Positions 17,890-24,394 of a DNA stretch of 26,119 nt are shown piece by piece. The DNA lies in assembly GCA_030597945.1 (NCBI GenBank), contig JAUVQW010000003.1, forward strand, positions 1-26,119, given 5' to 3'. This DNA is from Actinomycetes bacterium (GTDB lineage Bacteria; Actinomycetota; Aquicultoria; CAJVYJ01). The position numbers and the translations under genes were made by a program. How positions within the stretch are numbered: the first letter of the stretch is position 1; the number at the start of each line of letters is the position of its first letter. The notes beneath the pieces were generated by a model. It worked only from the letters and a program-made list of their open reading frames with translations, did no database searches and was not told the DNA's origin.

Positions 17890-18774
17890 ATGGATCATCT
17901 ATTAGAATTTCTAAATTACCTCTTAGTTGAGAAGGGGCTCTCCAGAAATAGCCGAATGGCCTATGAGCGAGATCTAAGGAAGTACCTGGATTATTTAGCG
18001 TCTGAAAATAAGACGATCGACGAGGCGGATTCTGATTTTATAACAGCTTTTTTAGATCACTTAAAGAAAATCGGACTAAGTCCGGCATCAAGGGCCAGAA
18101 ATATATCGGCGCTTCGATCTTTCTATAAATTTCTTCTTCTCGAAGGATATCTTAGTGAGAATATTGCTTCTGATATCGACTCTCCGGTAAAGATAAAGTA
18201 TTTGCCAGACGTCCTCTCCATAGAAGAGGTCGAAAAGATCCTGAGTTTTCCCGACGATTCGCCAACGGGAAAGAGAGACAGGCTGATTATCGAACTACTA
18301 TATAGCGCTGGGATAAGAGTTTCGGAGTTAGTAGGCTTAGATGTTGGTGATGTCGACATTGATTCTGGCTATCTTACCTGTACGGGAAAAGGGTCAAAAC
18401 AAAGAGTCGTCCCACTGGGCAGAGTCGCAATCGAAGCGACAAGCGATTACCAACAAAACGGAAGGCCCCATATTTTAAAAAAAATCGTTGAAAAAGCACT
18501 GATAATAAATACTAGAGGGACAAGGTTAAGCAGACAGAGTTGTTGGAAAGTCGTGAAACGATATGCTAAAAGAGCCGGAGTAAAAGATGTCTACCCGCAT
18601 AGTTTGAGGCACTCCTTTGCGACCCACCTTCTTGCCGGCGGAGCTGATCTTAGAGCTGTTCAAGAGATGCTCGGCCATTCCAGTATAAACACTACCCAGA
18701 TATACACCTCTCTTTCCAGGCAGGATCTAAAAGAGATCTATTCTGAAACTCATCCAAGAGCGAGGAAAAGATGA
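17890..18774 (+). CDS. xerD: Site-specific tyrosine recombinase XerD
   Basis: Resolves chromosome dimers at dif together with XerC at the division septum. The N-terminal SAM-like core-binding domain occupies about 1-90. The catalytic domain has the full set Arg143 (GIRVSEL), Lys167 (TGKGSKQR), His237 and Arg240 (HSLRHSF), His263 (LGHSS) and nucleophile Tyr272 (QIYT). Length 294 aa and chromosomal context mark it as the housekeeping enzyme, not a phage integrase. The ATG lies 1 nt after the Nudix stop. Only one Xer gene is in this window, so whether it works with a separate XerC is unknown. Confidence 0.94.
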   Translation: MDHLLEFLNYLLVEKGLSRNSRMAYERDLRKYLDYLASENKTIDEADSDFITAFLDHLKKIGLSPASRARNISALRSFYKFLLLEGYLSENIASDIDSPVKIKYLPDVLSIEEVEKILSFPDDSPTGKRDRLIIELLYSAGIRVSELVGLDVGDVDIDSGYLTCTGKGSKQRVVPLGRVAIEATSDYQQNGRPHILKKIVEKALIINTRGTRLSRQSCWKVVKRYAKRAGVKDVYPHSLRHSFATHLLAGGADLRAVQEMLGHSSINTTQIYTSLSRQDLKEIYSETHPRARKR

Positions 18775-19940
18775 TAAAAAGAACCCTCATTATTATTTTA
18801 GATAGTGTTGGCTGCGGAGAGCTGCCCGATGCAGGCGACTATGGTGACGAAGGAAGCAATACACTATCTAATACGGCAAAAGCCGTCGGAGGGCTCAACC
18901 TTCCAAATCTTGAAGCTATGGGCCTTGGGAATATCGAAGAGATAAAAGGAGTTCAAAGTAGGTTGGAACCAAAAGCAAATTTCGGCAAATGTAGTGCGGT
19001 GTCACCAGGGAAAGACAGCACAACCGGCCACTGGGAACTTATGGGCCTACAATTAAGATCAGAGTTTCCCCTATTTCCAGATGGTTTCCCAAAAGAAGTC
19101 ATTGATGAATTTTCAAGTCGTACCGGGCGGGGCGTCATTGGTAACAGAGTAGCCTCCGGCACCGAGATTATTGCTGAACTTGGCGAGGAGCACATTGACT
19201 CAGGAGATCTAATAGTCTATACATCGGCGGATAGCGTTTTTCAAATAGCCGCTCATGACGGAGTAGTATCTCTTGATGATCTCTATCGATATTGCCTGAT
19301 AGCAAGAGATATTTTAAAGGGAAATAAGGCGGTCGGACGAGTTATTGCCAGGCCTTTTACGGGGTCCAAGGGCGATTTCAAGCGGACAGAATGGAGAAAA
19401 GATTTTTCCTTGAAACCGTTTGGCAAGACGGTACTGGACTATGCAATTGATGGCGGGACCTCAGTATATGCGATCGGTAAGATAGCTGAGTTGTTCTCAG
19501 ATCAGGGGATCACTACGGGGATTCATACGGGCAGCAATATGGAAGGGATCGATCAGATCATAAGTCATCTTAAAAGTTATAAAGAGGGGATAATATTTGC
19601 CAATCTTGTCGATTTTGACATGTTATGGGGACATCGAAATAACGCAGAAGAATATGCGATGGGGCTCTGCGAGACCGATAGTCGTATCCCAGAGATAACC
19701 GCAAGTTTAGGAAGAGACGATCTACTTATCTTTTCCGCCGATCATGGCTGTGATCCGACGACCGAATCTACTGATCACTCAAGGGAATATGTTCCACTCC
19801 TCGTCTACGGAAAAGGAATAAAGAAGGGTATTGACCTGGGAACAAGAAAGACATTTTCAGATGTGGGGAAAACAATAGCGGATGCAATGAGTTTTGAGGC
19901 AGATGTTGAAGGTGAAAGCTTTTGGCCGGAGATATCGTAA
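18771..19940 (+). CDS. deoB: Phosphopentomutase
   Basis: Interconverts ribose 1-phosphate/deoxyribose 1-phosphate and the 5-phosphates during nucleoside salvage. Alkaline phosphatase superfamily with two metals: Asp11 (ILDSVGCGELPDA), the phosphorylated Thr85 in KDSTTGHWE, and metal ligands in FSADHGCDP (Asp324, His325) and STDHSREYVP. The cap domain lies between about 100 and 220. Length 389 aa is typical. The ATG overlaps the xerD stop (ATGA); xerD-deoB is a common pair in Firmicutes and related groups. No purine nucleoside phosphorylase gene follows, unlike the usual continuation. Confidence 0.95.
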   Translation: MIKRTLIIILDSVGCGELPDAGDYGDEGSNTLSNTAKAVGGLNLPNLEAMGLGNIEEIKGVQSRLEPKANFGKCSAVSPGKDSTTGHWELMGLQLRSEFPLFPDGFPKEVIDEFSSRTGRGVIGNRVASGTEIIAELGEEHIDSGDLIVYTSADSVFQIAAHDGVVSLDDLYRYCLIARDILKGNKAVGRVIARPFTGSKGDFKRTEWRKDFSLKPFGKTVLDYAIDGGTSVYAIGKIAELFSDQGITTGIHTGSNMEGIDQIISHLKSYKEGIIFANLVDFDMLWGHRNNAEEYAMGLCETDSRIPEITASLGRDDLLIFSADHGCDPTTESTDHSREYVPLLVYGKGIKKGIDLGTRKTFSDVGKTIADAMSFEADVEGESFWPEIS

Positions 19941-20022
19941 GGCATTAATAGATCAGCTATTCCTTGCCGCGACAATCATTTTTTTATCGCCAATACTGTT
20001 TATTTCGATAAATCTCGGTTAA
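19912..20022 (+). CDS. Possible 36-residue single-pass membrane peptide
   Basis: A GTG-initiated frame overlaps the deoB end by 29 nt and fills most of the gap before the next gene. It encodes a basic start (MKAFGRRYRK) followed by one strongly hydrophobic segment (LFLAATIIFLSPILFISI, about residues 17-34) and stops two residues later. The charge pattern (positive inside) suits a real small membrane protein. Support is weak: GAGG at 19896-19899 is a little far from the GTG, and hydrophobic AT-rich frames arise by chance. Function unknown. Confidence 0.3.
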   Translation: MKAFGRRYRKALIDQLFLAATIIFLSPILFISINLG

Positions 20023-20058
20023 GAAGTAGGTAAATCATTTTTAATAGGAGGAGATTTT

Positions 20059-20580
20059 ATGGAAGAAAAAATAGCTATTGGCGTATTTGACGTACATGGT
20101 ACCGCTCAAGGAGTGGTTAGATCTTTAAAGGAAGCGGGAATTAAAGATGACCATCTGTCAATGGTAGCCCCCGCCGGAAAGATAGAGGCAAGTGAACAAC
20201 ATGTGATCCAGGGATTTCACGCTACATCTCACCGGATCAGAGAGGGAGCCAAATGGGGTGGATGGATCGGTGGCGTAGCTGGAATATTGGCAGGTGCGGG
20301 CGTATTTTTTGTGACGGCCGCTGCTGGTCCGGTAGTTGCAGTCGGCGCGCTGGCGACTATCATAGCAGGAGGCATAGAGGGCGCTGTACTCGGAGCGGGT
20401 ACCGGTGTCCTAGCTACTTCGCTTGCATCGCTTGGCATTAAAGAACCGGATGCCAAAGAGCTGGAAAAAAGGGTAGCTAACGGTGAATTCCTGGTTATAG
20501 TAAAGGGGCCGGAAGAGCTGACTCAAAGGGCTGAAGTGATCTTTAAGACCTTTAATCCGCTCAGCGTTATGGCCGCATAA
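20059..20580 (+). CDS. YflT/general stress protein 17M-like protein
   Basis: An N-terminal domain of about 55 residues (IAIGVFDVHGTAQGVVRSL, then DHLSMVAP) resembles the heat-induced stress protein YflT / DUF1269-type fold. The centre (64-124) is a Gly/Ala-rich hydrophobic stretch with glycine-zipper spacing that could form two membrane hairpins. A short C-terminal domain (LEKRVANGEFLVIVKG...) repeats the alpha/beta pattern. It has the strongest ribosome site nearby, AGGAGGAG about 6 nt before the ATG, and is closed by an intrinsic terminator, so it may be abundant and independently transcribed. I found no convincing sigma-B-type promoter. Biochemical role unknown. Confidence 0.75.
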   Translation: MEEKIAIGVFDVHGTAQGVVRSLKEAGIKDDHLSMVAPAGKIEASEQHVIQGFHATSHRIREGAKWGGWIGGVAGILAGAGVFFVTAAAGPVVAVGALATIIAGGIEGAVLGAGTGVLATSLASLGIKEPDAKELEKRVANGEFLVIVKGPEELTQRAEVIFKTFNPLSVMAA

Positions 20581-20598
20581 ATAGTTTAGCTTTAGGTC

Positions 20599-20631
20599 AA
20601 AGGGCGAGCCGCAGAGTCTCGCCCTTTTTTT
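20599..20631 (+). terminator. Strong intrinsic terminator
   Basis: Perfect 10-bp stem AAAGGGCGAG (20599-20608) / CTCGCCCTTT (20618-20627) with a 9-nt loop, running into an unbroken T tract to 20631. It ends the transcript containing the stress-protein gene, 19 nt after its stop. Confidence 0.93.
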
Positions 20632-20632
20632 G

Positions 20633-20661
20633 TTGAACGGGTTCGTGTATGAAGATAAACT
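20633..20661 (+). promoter_or_regulatory. Candidate promoter giving a leaderless rlmN-like mRNA
   Basis: TTGAAC (20633-20638) and TAAACT (20656-20661) are separated by 17 nt, immediately after the terminator. Transcription would start around 20667-20669, i.e. at the ATG of the next gene (20668), which has no ribosome site upstream. Confidence 0.45.
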
Positions 20662-20667
20662 CCTCTT

Positions 20668-21687
20668 ATGAATTATTTTTCCGATCTAAAAGAACATTTA
20701 ATAAAAGACGGCCAACATTCTTATCGGTACGATCAGCTCTACAGAGCTCTTACAATAGAAAACGTTCAAAGCTTTGATAAGATCTCAAACTTTCCCAAGG
20801 AGCTCAGGGGTGGTCTGAAGAAGTGTTTCCCCAATTTTTTTCCGGCAGTGACAGACAAAGTCACTGGTAGCGATTGTGTTAAATTTTTAATTGAATTAAA
20901 AGATGGCTTGAAGGTCGAATCAGTTCTTATTCACGATGATAAACGGGGTTCAAATACCGTTTGCTGCTCTTCCCAGGTAGGTTGTAAATTAAATTGCTCC
21001 TTTTGCGCCACAGCCGAAATGGGTTTCATAAGAGACCTTGATCAATGGGAGATTGCCTCTCAAGTATTTATTGCTGCTGATCATTTAAGGGGTTCAAATG
21101 AGAAGATAACTAATGCAGTTATAATGGGTATGGGTGAGCCGTTTTTAAACTATGATAATCTTATTAAGGCTCTGGATCTATTAAATGATGAAGATGGTTT
21201 TAGCCTTGGGGCCAGGAGGATCGCAGTTTCAACCGCAGGGATCACCCCAATGATTAAGAGATTCTCTAAGGCTAGCCAATTTAATCTGGCGATCTCTCTT
21301 CATTCGCCGTTCCAAAAAGAACGCGAGCAACTGATGCCGATAGCTAAGAAATATCCGCTCTGGCAGTTGATGAAAGCAGCAGAGCAGTATGTTTTGGATA
21401 CGTCTCGGAAAGTGATGCTGGAATATCTTCTTCTAGATGGTATAAATACGTCGCCACGCCATTTAGACAGATTAAAAGAATTAACGAAAAATAAACTTTT
21501 TACAATTAATCTTGTCAAATATCATCCTACAGCTTCAATGTATACGTCCCCCGGCGATAAAGAGATATCTTTAATAATGGACTATTTGCGAAATTCTGGG
21601 GGCGACGTGACTCTTAGACGCTCTAAGGGAGTCGATATTGATGCCGCCTGCGGACAACTGGCCATAAAAGAGACTCCATCAAAATAG
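20668..21687 (+). CDS. RlmN/Cfr-family radical SAM rRNA methyltransferase (divergent)
   Basis: Family that methylates A2503 of 23S rRNA (RlmN at C2, Cfr at C8). Seen: an N-terminal accessory domain, the 4Fe-4S motif with Cys106, Cys110 and Cys113 (CKLNCSFCATAEMGF), GMGEPFLNYDN, and the C-terminal catalytic Cys328 in DIDAACGQL. GEPFLN and GARR are RlmN-like, whereas SLHSP...ER..LMPI, TSRKV and NLVKYHPT are closer to what I recall of Cfr. The call is therefore to the family only. Length 339 aa is near the short end for RlmN. The ATG lacks any Shine-Dalgarno and sits about 6 nt beyond a candidate -10, suggesting a leaderless message. It stands alone between a terminator and the following operator region. 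Confidence 0.85.
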   Translation: MNYFSDLKEHLIKDGQHSYRYDQLYRALTIENVQSFDKISNFPKELRGGLKKCFPNFFPAVTDKVTGSDCVKFLIELKDGLKVESVLIHDDKRGSNTVCCSSQVGCKLNCSFCATAEMGFIRDLDQWEIASQVFIAADHLRGSNEKITNAVIMGMGEPFLNYDNLIKALDLLNDEDGFSLGARRIAVSTAGITPMIKRFSKASQFNLAISLHSPFQKEREQLMPIAKKYPLWQLMKAAEQYVLDTSRKVMLEYLLLDGINTSPRHLDRLKELTKNKLFTINLVKYHPTASMYTSPGDKEISLIMDYLRNSGGDVTLRRSKGVDIDAACGQLAIKETPSK

Positions 21688-21699
21688 ACATCTATTTGC

Positions 21700-21733
21700 T
21701 TGTATGCTAACTTGTATACAAATTTGTATACAA
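21700..21733 (+). promoter_or_regulatory. Tandem palindromic operator, 12-bp period
   Basis: Two perfect copies of the palindrome TTGTATACAA (21712-21721 and 21724-21733) and a degenerate copy TTGTATGCTA (21700-21709) are phased exactly 12 bp apart. They end 10 bp before the start codon of the helix-turn-helix gene. The placement suggests autoregulation, probably by that protein. Any start site here must lie in or beside the repeats; I could not fix the -35/-10 pair. Confidence 0.7.
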
Positions 21734-21743
21734 CAAGGCAATA

Positions 21744-22367
21744 TTGAAGCTAATCAGGGTAGGAGACAAGGTCATATCGTGGGATAAGGTCTCTTCAGCT
21801 ATGTCAGAGATACTTTATCGTAGATCAAAAGGGGCTACCCAAAAAGAGGTTGCCGCGGATCTCGGGATCGAAAGAACGTTTATCTCATATCTTGAAGGCA
21901 TCGGATCGATAAAAAAGGGGAAAAGGGTCGCCCTGATCGGTTTCCCGATAGCCAACAAGGATGAAGTTGAGTTGTTGGCTGAAGATTGTGGTGTTGAATT
22001 TGTCCAACTGCTAAGCGAAGATGAGAGAAATGATTTTATTAGCGATAAGAGCAGTTCAGACATCTTCAACGATCTTTTGGATATGCTAGTACATCTAAGG
22101 GATTTTGATACTGTTATTGTCATTGCCTCGGATAAAAGAACGGCAACCATTGAGAAAATATTAAATCAGGATGTTGTATCGATTTCTTTAGGAAGTTCGC
22201 CTGTTATTGAAGATAAAGAGGTCGATCTCGAATATCTCGAAGATGTACTTAGAGCGCTTGCGGAAGACGACGGATTGGATATTGGTGAAGGAAGTAGTAA
22301 GCATAAGCCTTGGCTCTTCAAAAAGAGATCACAGCGCCGAGGTAGAACTGCTAGATCAAAAAGTTAA
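21744..22367 (+). CDS. Helix-turn-helix regulator of the reductase cassette
   Basis: Predicted DNA-binding protein. A helix-turn-helix is readable at residues 32-51 (TQKEVAADLG...TFISYLE), followed by a second domain starting KRVALIGFPIANKDE with an alternating strand/helix pattern that looks like a small Rossmann-like ligand domain. A motif VVSISLGSSP lies at 144-153. TTG 21744 has AAGG (21735-21738) 5 nt upstream. The last 28 or so residues, a basic tail, are encoded by DNA that also codes, in another frame, for the start of the next gene, so this C-terminus may be a recent readthrough. The tandem palindromes directly upstream are the natural target. Ligand unknown; probably senses a substrate or product of the two enzymes downstream. 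Confidence 0.72.
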   Translation: MKLIRVGDKVISWDKVSSAMSEILYRRSKGATQKEVAADLGIERTFISYLEGIGSIKKGKRVALIGFPIANKDEVELLAEDCGVEFVQLLSEDERNDFISDKSSSDIFNDLLDMLVHLRDFDTVIVIASDKRTATIEKILNQDVVSISLGSSPVIEDKEVDLEYLEDVLRALAEDDGLDIGEGSSKHKPWLFKKRSQRRGRTARSKS

Positions 22368-23187
22368 GATATCTCGCATCGGTACGGATGGTGATTTCAA
22401 TAAGGCGATCGAGCTCTTAAAAGAGATGGATGGCAGAGTAAGCGCCATCGGGCTAGGCGGGATAGATTTATATCTTTATGTCGGGAAAAAAAGATATGTA
22501 ATCAAAGACGCTGCCAAAATGGAGAAGGTTGTCAATAAAACACCGGTAGTCGATGGAAGCGGTCTTAAGAATACTTTAGAGCGCGAGACAGTCAGTTCGC
22601 TAAAAAAAGAAGGGTTTGAGCTCGAAGGAAAAAAGGTACTAATGGTGAGCGCGGTAGATAGATTTGGGATGGCAGAAGCTTTATACGGTGCCGGATGCCA
22701 GATGTCATTTGGTGATCTTGTCTTCGGACTTAACATCCCGATAATCATAAGATCTTTCAAGACATTCAATATGATCGCAAAGACTCTTTTGCCTGTAGTG
22801 GTAAAGATGCCTTTTAGCATGCTTTATCCGACAGGTGAGAGCCAAAATAAGGTGCCGTCTAAAAGAAATCAAAGTTATTACAAGGAAGCCGACATAATCG
22901 CCGGCGACTTTCTTTTTATTAGAAAATTCATGCCTGCTGAATTAAAAGGTAAATGGATTCTCACTAATACGGTTGTCGAAAAAGATGTTGCCGACCTAAA
23001 AGAGCGCGGAGTCGAATATTTGATCACAAGTACCCCGGCGTTTAGGGGGCGGTCTTTTGGGACTAATGTTATAGAGGCGCTTTTTGTGGCTCTTCTTGAT
23101 AAGGAATTAAATGAAATAGGGGATGAAGATTACCTGGACCTAATAGACAGACTAGATTTTAAGCCGAGGATCGAAAGGTTGAATTAG
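22285..23187 (+). CDS. Conserved protein of the 'quinate 5-dehydrogenase' annotation group
   Basis: I recall similar proteins from anaerobic Firmicutes annotated as quinate 5-dehydrogenase; I know of no experimental support. Conserved-looking blocks: VVSISLGSSKRDH (4-16), RIGTDGDFNKA, GLGGIDLYLY (56-65), VLMVSAVDRFGMAEAL (118-133), a long segment with PTGESQNKVPSKRNQ, and STPAFRGRSFGTNVIEA near the end. The alternating strand/helix pattern suggests an alpha/beta enzyme, but no clear GxGxxG dinucleotide loop is visible, so the dehydrogenase label is doubtful. The frame runs back to 22207; GTG 22285 (or TTG 22282) is chosen because homologues start at the VSISLGSS strand. It overlaps the regulator by 83 nt and the reductase by 1 nt (TAGTG). 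Confidence 0.6.
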   Translation: MKEVVSISLGSSKRDHSAEVELLDQKVKISRIGTDGDFNKAIELLKEMDGRVSAIGLGGIDLYLYVGKKRYVIKDAAKMEKVVNKTPVVDGSGLKNTLERETVSSLKKEGFELEGKKVLMVSAVDRFGMAEALYGAGCQMSFGDLVFGLNIPIIIRSFKTFNMIAKTLLPVVVKMPFSMLYPTGESQNKVPSKRNQSYYKEADIIAGDFLFIRKFMPAELKGKWILTNTVVEKDVADLKERGVEYLITSTPAFRGRSFGTNVIEALFVALLDKELNEIGDEDYLDLIDRLDFKPRIERLN

Positions 23188-24266
23188 TGGAAACCTTTGC
23201 GTTTTTGATACATCCATTAGACATAGATGACATCGCGAAGAAATATAAGATCGCGAAGAGGGTCTCCCCTAAAGTCGTTGGGCAGGTCGTAAGAAGGAGG
23301 CCATCGTTCGTCGTATCAGAGATCGAAGGAATACAATCAAAGACCGGAGTAAAGGCAAAAGGCTGGTTTATCGCTGTTCCTCTTCTTCCTTGGCAGTTCA
23401 CAAAATTGGAGGAAGAATATGTGGTCGAGAAGCTTGCTAAAGCTTGCAAGGTCGCAAAAAAGGAAGGCGCTAAGATCGTCGGGCTTGGCGCATTTACAGC
23501 TATAGCCGGCGGTGGCGGAAAGGCGTTGTCAGAAATAGTCGATATCCCAGTAACCACCGGAAACACCTATACTACGACGACTGCAATACAGGGGACGATG
23601 CAAGCGGCAAAAGAGATGGATATCGATCCGAGCCAGGCAACCCTTGCCGTTGTCGGCGCAACCGGATCGATCGGGCAAGCCTGCGCAAAAGTCATGGCAC
23701 CGGATTTTATTAAGACCATAATCGTTGGTCGTGACAAAGACAGATTGAATGAGCTTAAAGATAATATTTCCGTGTTTGGAGAGGAAGGGATAGAGGCATC
23801 TACTTCCGTTGAAGATGCTGTGGGCAAAGCCGACGTGATAGTAACAGTTACGGGCGCTACCGGTTCAGTTATAAAGCCGGGAAGCATTAAATCGGGAGCG
23901 ATAATATGTGATGTTGCCAGGCCACGAGATGTTTCCAGAAAAGTATCCGTCGAAAGAGATGATGTGTTGGTAATTGATGGAAGTATCGTAAAGGCACCCG
24001 GGGATGTAAGCTTTAATTTTGATTTCGGACCGCCTCCGGGGATGTGCGAAGGTTGTGTAGGTGAGACAATAATATTGGCTTTGGAGCGTCGCTATGAAAA
24101 TTATACGATCGGAAAAAACATCACAGTGGACAAAGTAAAAGAGATGGAGATGCTTGCAGAGAAACACGGCTTTACTCTGGCCGGACTTCGCAGGCATGAA
24201 CAGCTGATTACGATAAGCGAGATAGATAAGATAAAGTCAAAAATAAAAGAGGGTAAAAAAAGATAA
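23187..24266 (+). CDS. Acyl-ACP-reductase-like / shikimate-dehydrogenase-like NAD(P) oxidoreductase
   Basis: The architecture follows the cyanobacterial long-chain acyl-ACP reductase (AAR), which reduces fatty acyl-ACP to aldehyde via a Cys thioester. An N-terminal domain includes GLGAFTAI and the AAR-like TTGNTYTTTTA (123-133). A Rossmann domain has VVGATGSIGQACA (155-167) and GRDKDRL. The C-terminal block has GPPPGMCEGCVGE with Cys290 aligned by eye to the catalytic Cys of AAR. The end, ENYTIGKNITVDKV...AEKHGFTLAGL, matches the AAR ending closely. Start GTG 23187 overlaps the previous stop by 1 nt, with AAAGG 7 nt upstream. The organism shows no photosynthesis genes here and no aldehyde-deformylating oxygenase follows, so alkane synthesis is not implied. 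The substrate is open: fatty acyl, or another thioester or amino-acid-like compound. Confidence 0.72.
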   Translation: METFAFLIHPLDIDDIAKKYKIAKRVSPKVVGQVVRRRPSFVVSEIEGIQSKTGVKAKGWFIAVPLLPWQFTKLEEEYVVEKLAKACKVAKKEGAKIVGLGAFTAIAGGGGKALSEIVDIPVTTGNTYTTTTAIQGTMQAAKEMDIDPSQATLAVVGATGSIGQACAKVMAPDFIKTIIVGRDKDRLNELKDNISVFGEEGIEASTSVEDAVGKADVIVTVTGATGSVIKPGSIKSGAIICDVARPRDVSRKVSVERDDVLVIDGSIVKAPGDVSFNFDFGPPPGMCEGCVGETIILALERRYENYTIGKNITVDKVKEMEMLAEKHGFTLAGLRRHEQLITISEIDKIKSKIKEGKKR

Positions 24267-24301
24267 TTGTAAGATAGCCTTTCAAAAAGACGTCTTATCT
24301 T

Positions 24302-24330
24302 TTGACAAAATTCCTCTTTTTTCATATAAT
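24302..24330 (+). promoter_or_regulatory. Perfect sigma-70 consensus promoter of greA
   Basis: TTGACA (24302-24307), 17-nt spacer, TATAAT (24325-24330): an exact consensus promoter. Transcription should start near 24337, leaving a 5' leader of about 58 nt. Confidence 0.92.
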
Positions 24331-24360
24331 TTCCGTTACATATTTTTAAAACTTCAATAT

Positions 24361-24379
24361 AAGGAAATTTCCATTCCTT
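24361..24379 (+). other. Hairpin in greA leader next to the ribosome site
   Basis: Inverted repeat AAGGAA (24361-24366) / TTCCTT (24374-24379) with a 7-nt loop; an overlapping palindrome GGAAATTTCC occupies 24363-24372. The hairpin ends one base before the greA ribosome site GGTGGAG (24381-24387) and could tune its access. It is short, so a chance repeat is possible. Confidence 0.35.
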
Positions 24380-24394
24380 GGGTGGAGAGAAATC

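Noticed and set aside
17890..18774. The tyrosine recombinase as a sign of a mobile element
   Set aside because: It is the housekeeping xerD in its conserved actinobacterial position, between Nudix and deoB, with no flanking repeats.
21688..21743. The TTGTATACAA repeats as a start of a CRISPR array or a recombination (att/dif) site
   Set aside because: Only three 12-bp units with no spacers and no integrase nearby; position before an HTH gene fits an operator better.
24258..24303. Possible terminator after the reductase gene (AAAAGATAA / TTATCTTTT)
   Set aside because: The stem is AT-only apart from one G-C pair and the loop is 28 nt; its right arm runs into the greA -35 hexamer. Not stable enough to call.
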